The notes below the pieces were generated by a model. The model worked only from the letters and a program-made list of their open reading frames with translations. It did no database searches and was not told the origin of the DNA. The translations under genes were made by a program, and so were the position numbers. Shown piece by piece: positions 60,901 through 64,000 of a DNA stretch of 64,000 nucleotides; position 1 is the first letter of the stretch, and each line of letters starts with the position of its first letter. Source of the stretch: Conus ventricosus (Eukaryota; Mollusca; Gastropoda; Neogastropoda; Conidae); contig CM031628.1 of the NCBI GenBank assembly GCA_018398815.1, positions 8,250,474 through 8,314,473 of the forward strand. The letters are read 5' to 3'.

Positions 60901-61667
60901 ATCATTGTCTGGAATTCTTTTGAATAGTGGTTGCAAATAGATCCCAGTTTGCTTTCTATATAAATGAAGATGTTGAGAGACAGAGGCGTTTCAGTTAAAA
61001 AGGGGCTGTAAAAGAACAGGGAAATGTCACGTCCTGCAATCGTCATGGACAGACCACGCGATGTCCATGACCACAGCGAGGGTCACAAACCGACAAAATC
61101 AAAGCACGAAAAGAACCTGTGGAAAGTGGAGATAAGTGCAGAACCGCGTTCAAGAGACACACAAATCCAAATCTGAAAGGGACATATCCCTCAATTAGCA
61201 AACCTCTGGATGAAACGTACTGGCCACTACCCCAAAGAGGATTTGTGAACCCGTTAAAGTCACCCAACAGCAAAAAAGGTCCGAGGAAGTTCTTCTATCA
61301 GACCTGACAAGGTCCTGAACGTACAAACCGGGACAGAAGGTGAGAGATAAAGGGAACAATTGTCCACAGTCTTTGGAGATTGGACTACCTCTCGTGCTAT
61401 GGCCTGAAGGGAGGTAGACAGAGTGACAAGGACTATACACCAAGATTTGTGTAGGAGAAGGGCAAACACCGCCCGACAGTCCCAACGTGGAAGGTTTTAG
61501 CAGGTTTTATGAAAGAATATATAAACCAGAAAGATTAATAGTCTTCTGGCTTTGAATTTGAATTTCCTTGAAGAGCCCACGACGAAGGTTTTAGGATTGA
61601 CACAGAAGCTGCAGCTCCTCAAATTTTGAATTTAATCCACGGATATCCAATGAATATTGTACTCCAT
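57956..61667 (-). pseudogene. LINE copy 4 ORF2, heavily frame-broken
   Basis: Recognisable pieces include GVCPSPTQ and LLGDFNGFTNPLWG (endonuclease, 61485-61043), parts of the RT near 60.0-59.5 kb and the RNase H end MVDRLAKNATERKLS (58408 onwards). Frame is lost every 100-200 bp. Confidence 0.85.
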
Positions 61668-61694
61668 GTGCATAGGCAAAAGTAAGAAATCAGG

Positions 61695-62878
61695 TCATCT
61701 CCTCTTCAAAACGTCCGCTTCTAAGGACGAATTTATTAGTTAGTTTTACTGGACTGTGGTGTTACTTTGGACCTGCTGCAGACTTGGCCCACAAGGTGAC
61801 AAAGGCCTGGAGTTTGGAGATGGTGAGTTCTGAATTTGGGAGATGTGGAGGTTTCTTCCTCATCTCCAACCATCTCCACACTGGGTTTGAAACCTCCCTT
61901 TCCCGCCACTCACTGGACAGAAGGAGTTCGAGGTGCGGGTGCTGGTTTTTTATCTGCCCATCATCCAGATGTTGTAACTGCGGGCAGTGCTGAGGGTGCA
62001 GATTTTTTTGCCTGCCACCAGGGGCATTCACTGTGGGTGGAGTGTGACCTGCTTCCACCAGAGCTGACAGTTCTTCCTTGCAGTGTCTTGGAAAAGATAA
62101 ATCATCAGTCTGGCAGCAGACCGGACCGATGTGGAAAATTTTTCTTTACGGCCACGAAGCAAATGAAGATGCTGTGGGCGTCTGACTGCCCACAACCTGT
62201 TTGCGGGCCTCAAAAAGGAGAGCGCGTGCTGGGGTGAACTCTTTTATTGTGGATTCTTGAATAAAAGAGTCAGTTTCTTGAAGAGGAGGGGATTCGCGCC
62301 CGCAGTTAGCACAATGTCCGGATCTTTTGCAACGCCCCATCATGGGATGCCTTGCAGCAAACACCGCACACCTCCTCCCAGAACAGCGTCTCTTGACAAG
62401 GTGTCCAAACCTTTTCTGTGCATCTGAAACACCTTAACGTGGACGGTACATACAGAGAACATGAACATTAAGGTAACCGACTTTTGAAGACACCGGAGCA
62501 GCACAGGTTGCAGCACGTCTGAAAGGGGTTGGGGGTCCACTCTCTCTGAACCTTTCTTAACGTACACCCTGCGCACCTCCGTCACACCTTGGGACCCAAG
62601 TTCCGTCTTGATCTCTGTCCTCTGAACCCCTGATAATTTCGCAGCCGAATCACACCTTTTGACGAATTTACTGTTTATGAGAATCACCCTGATACTCCCT
62701 GTCCAATTGCGGGGGCGAGAACAGCTGTTTCAGAATTGCGGGGGGAATGCACAGGAATTAGAATGAGCCATTCCTCAAACCTTGAACTTGACGAGGCGGT
62801 CACCTGCTAGACTGAAAGCCTTTTGGATGGCAAAAGGGCTCAGAGATTAAAGGGGTCTTTCCTGCCCGTCCCTTCCAT
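61695..62878 (-). pseudogene. LINE copy 4 ORF1, heavily frame-broken
   Basis: The start ATG is present near 62878 (ATGGAAGGG), in contrast to copy 2. The zinc-knuckle region and Ser/Pro-rich tail can be followed only across several frames. Confidence 0.8.
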
Positions 62879-63740
62879 CACGAGCCAGGAAGCCCAGAAA
62901 ACCTGTCTTCTGTCGTACCTCAGTATCAGAGAATCGCTGCTTTTGAAAGTCCCCTGAAAAAGGATGCTCCTTCACTCTTCCTTTTGGGGGGGATATTTTT
63001 TTTTTGAAAAAGCCATGTTTATTTTATTATATTTCATCCCTCCCTTACCACCCACCTGGAGTCAACTAAGGCCAGGCCAAGAATCACTGACTTACCCCGT
63101 CCAGGCTTCAGGAGAGAATACAACAGACAAAACCCTACCAACCCAATCCCCCCTATCTGCCCAACTCCCGGAAACAAGAGCTGAACACTACATGGGTTAG
63201 TCTTGGCCGCCGGAGAAATGCCCTGTATGGACCCAGCCCCAGAAGGGAGCCGATTAGATACACCCGGCCAAAGTGTACTTCCCTGTCTAAGGAGAGGTTC
63301 CGAAGCCAAAGTGATTGTTGAGAGACGCTGGCCCTCTCAATCACCAGGATCTCATTCCCCCTCCGTACACAGGTCGCACCGCACAGCAAACACGGCGGAT
63401 CTTAAGAGACCACAGAGAGAAAAGGGATGTGAAAAAGAAGACATGAAGGAGACGAAGAAGAAACAGGGCAAAAAAAGCAGAAACAAGAAAAGGAAAAGGC
63501 GGGTTTTTTTACTCTTTAGTCAGATCCTCAACCTTAGCCTATCTGACATGGGGAAGCCCTACCAGGGCATCAACTCCTTACCACGTATGCATAGGCCAGA
63601 CAGCATCTTAGCTTCTCGGACCTAGAAGCATTTGGAAGAAAACCAGCCAATCTACAATAATGATGCCCCCGCCAGCAAAGCCTATGGGATCACTGACACA
63701 CGCAACCTCCTGACCACGACTAGGTCGCAACCCCCGATGG

Positions 63741-64000
63741 AGAAGACAGGTGAAATGGTCACTTCGTGCAGACGTCATGGACAGACCACTTCAAAGTCCA
63801 AGGACCAGCGAGGGTCACAAACCGACAAATCTAAACACAGAAAGTGAACCTGTGGAAGAGTGGAGGTAAGATGGCAAGAACCTTCGATCAGACAACACAA
63901 ATCTAAATCCTACAGGACATCCTCAATTAGCAGACCTCTGGAATGACGACTGACACAACCCAAAGAGGATTTGGACCATAAAAAGTCACCCAACAGCAAA
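63741..64000 (-). mobile_element. I-like LINE, copy 5, ORF2 endonuclease fragment running off the window
   Basis: This matches copy 1 at about 43845-44090: GAAATGGTCACTT near the left and the GTCACCCAACAGCAAA segment at the window edge. It begins abruptly at the 5' end of copy 4, so it is either a LINE that copy 4 inserted into, or a mis-joined piece. Confidence 0.8.

Larger units (their letters stand above)
57752..63740 (-). mobile_element. I-like LINE, copy 4, full length but noisy
   Basis: The element runs from the GATAAGATAAGATAAG tail to a 5' end matching copy 1 (GACCACGACTAGGTCGC then AACCCCC). The whole copy has many one-base insertions and deletions relative to copies 1-3. ORF2 (about 61667-57956), ORF1 (about 62878-61695) and the 5' UTR are all recognisable in order. 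No target duplication is visible: LINE sequence lies on both sides. Confidence 0.9.

Overview
The window is eukaryotic nuclear DNA dominated by repeats. Spliced coding exons with GT-AG borders, tRNA-headed SINEs, I-type LINEs with RNase H, cut-and-paste transposon remnants, and a very high load of microsatellites and minisatellites all point to a metazoan. The repeat style (a composite tRNA-derived repeat at 10.8-11.3 kb, LINEs ending in short tandem tails) suggests a mollusc, probably a gastropod. That taxonomic call is inference.

Layout. 0-12.8 kb holds microsatellites, a 40-bp minisatellite full of CCAAT boxes (2.7-3.5 kb), a near-perfect foldback (4.38-4.53 kb), a SINE and several small tandem repeats, with no gene recognised. 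12.8-20.6 kb is a C-rich satellite of about 31 bp, interrupted by an 881-bp hAT-like element. 20.66-21.85 kb is a 5'-truncated LINE. 22.2-24.9 kb holds a perfect 122-bp triplication, a dispersed repeat, a GC-rich block and a SINE. 24.9-36.6 kb carries the only convincing host gene, on the minus strand: three phase-0 exons (36288-36617, 31520-33210, 24908-28776) that would encode about 1,960 residues of a Ser/Thr/Pro-rich nuclear protein. The protein may be related to USF3. Its 5' exons lie beyond the window or are not recognised. The introns are packed with minisatellites and transposons. From 36.8 kb to the end, inside or upstream of that gene, is a chain of minisatellites followed by four large copies of one I-like LINE family, all in the same orientation. 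The first two insertions, and the start of the third, lie in the same 36-bp minisatellite.

The most notable observations are a hAT-like transposon family with two copies and matching 6-bp target duplications, one of them containing a nested TTAA piggyBac-like element; a minisatellite built from copies of an exon's own splice acceptor; an 11-bp core shared by four separate minisatellite families; five single-base deletions that break an otherwise open gene and look like assembly errors; and a sharp rise in indel noise after about 57.25 kb.
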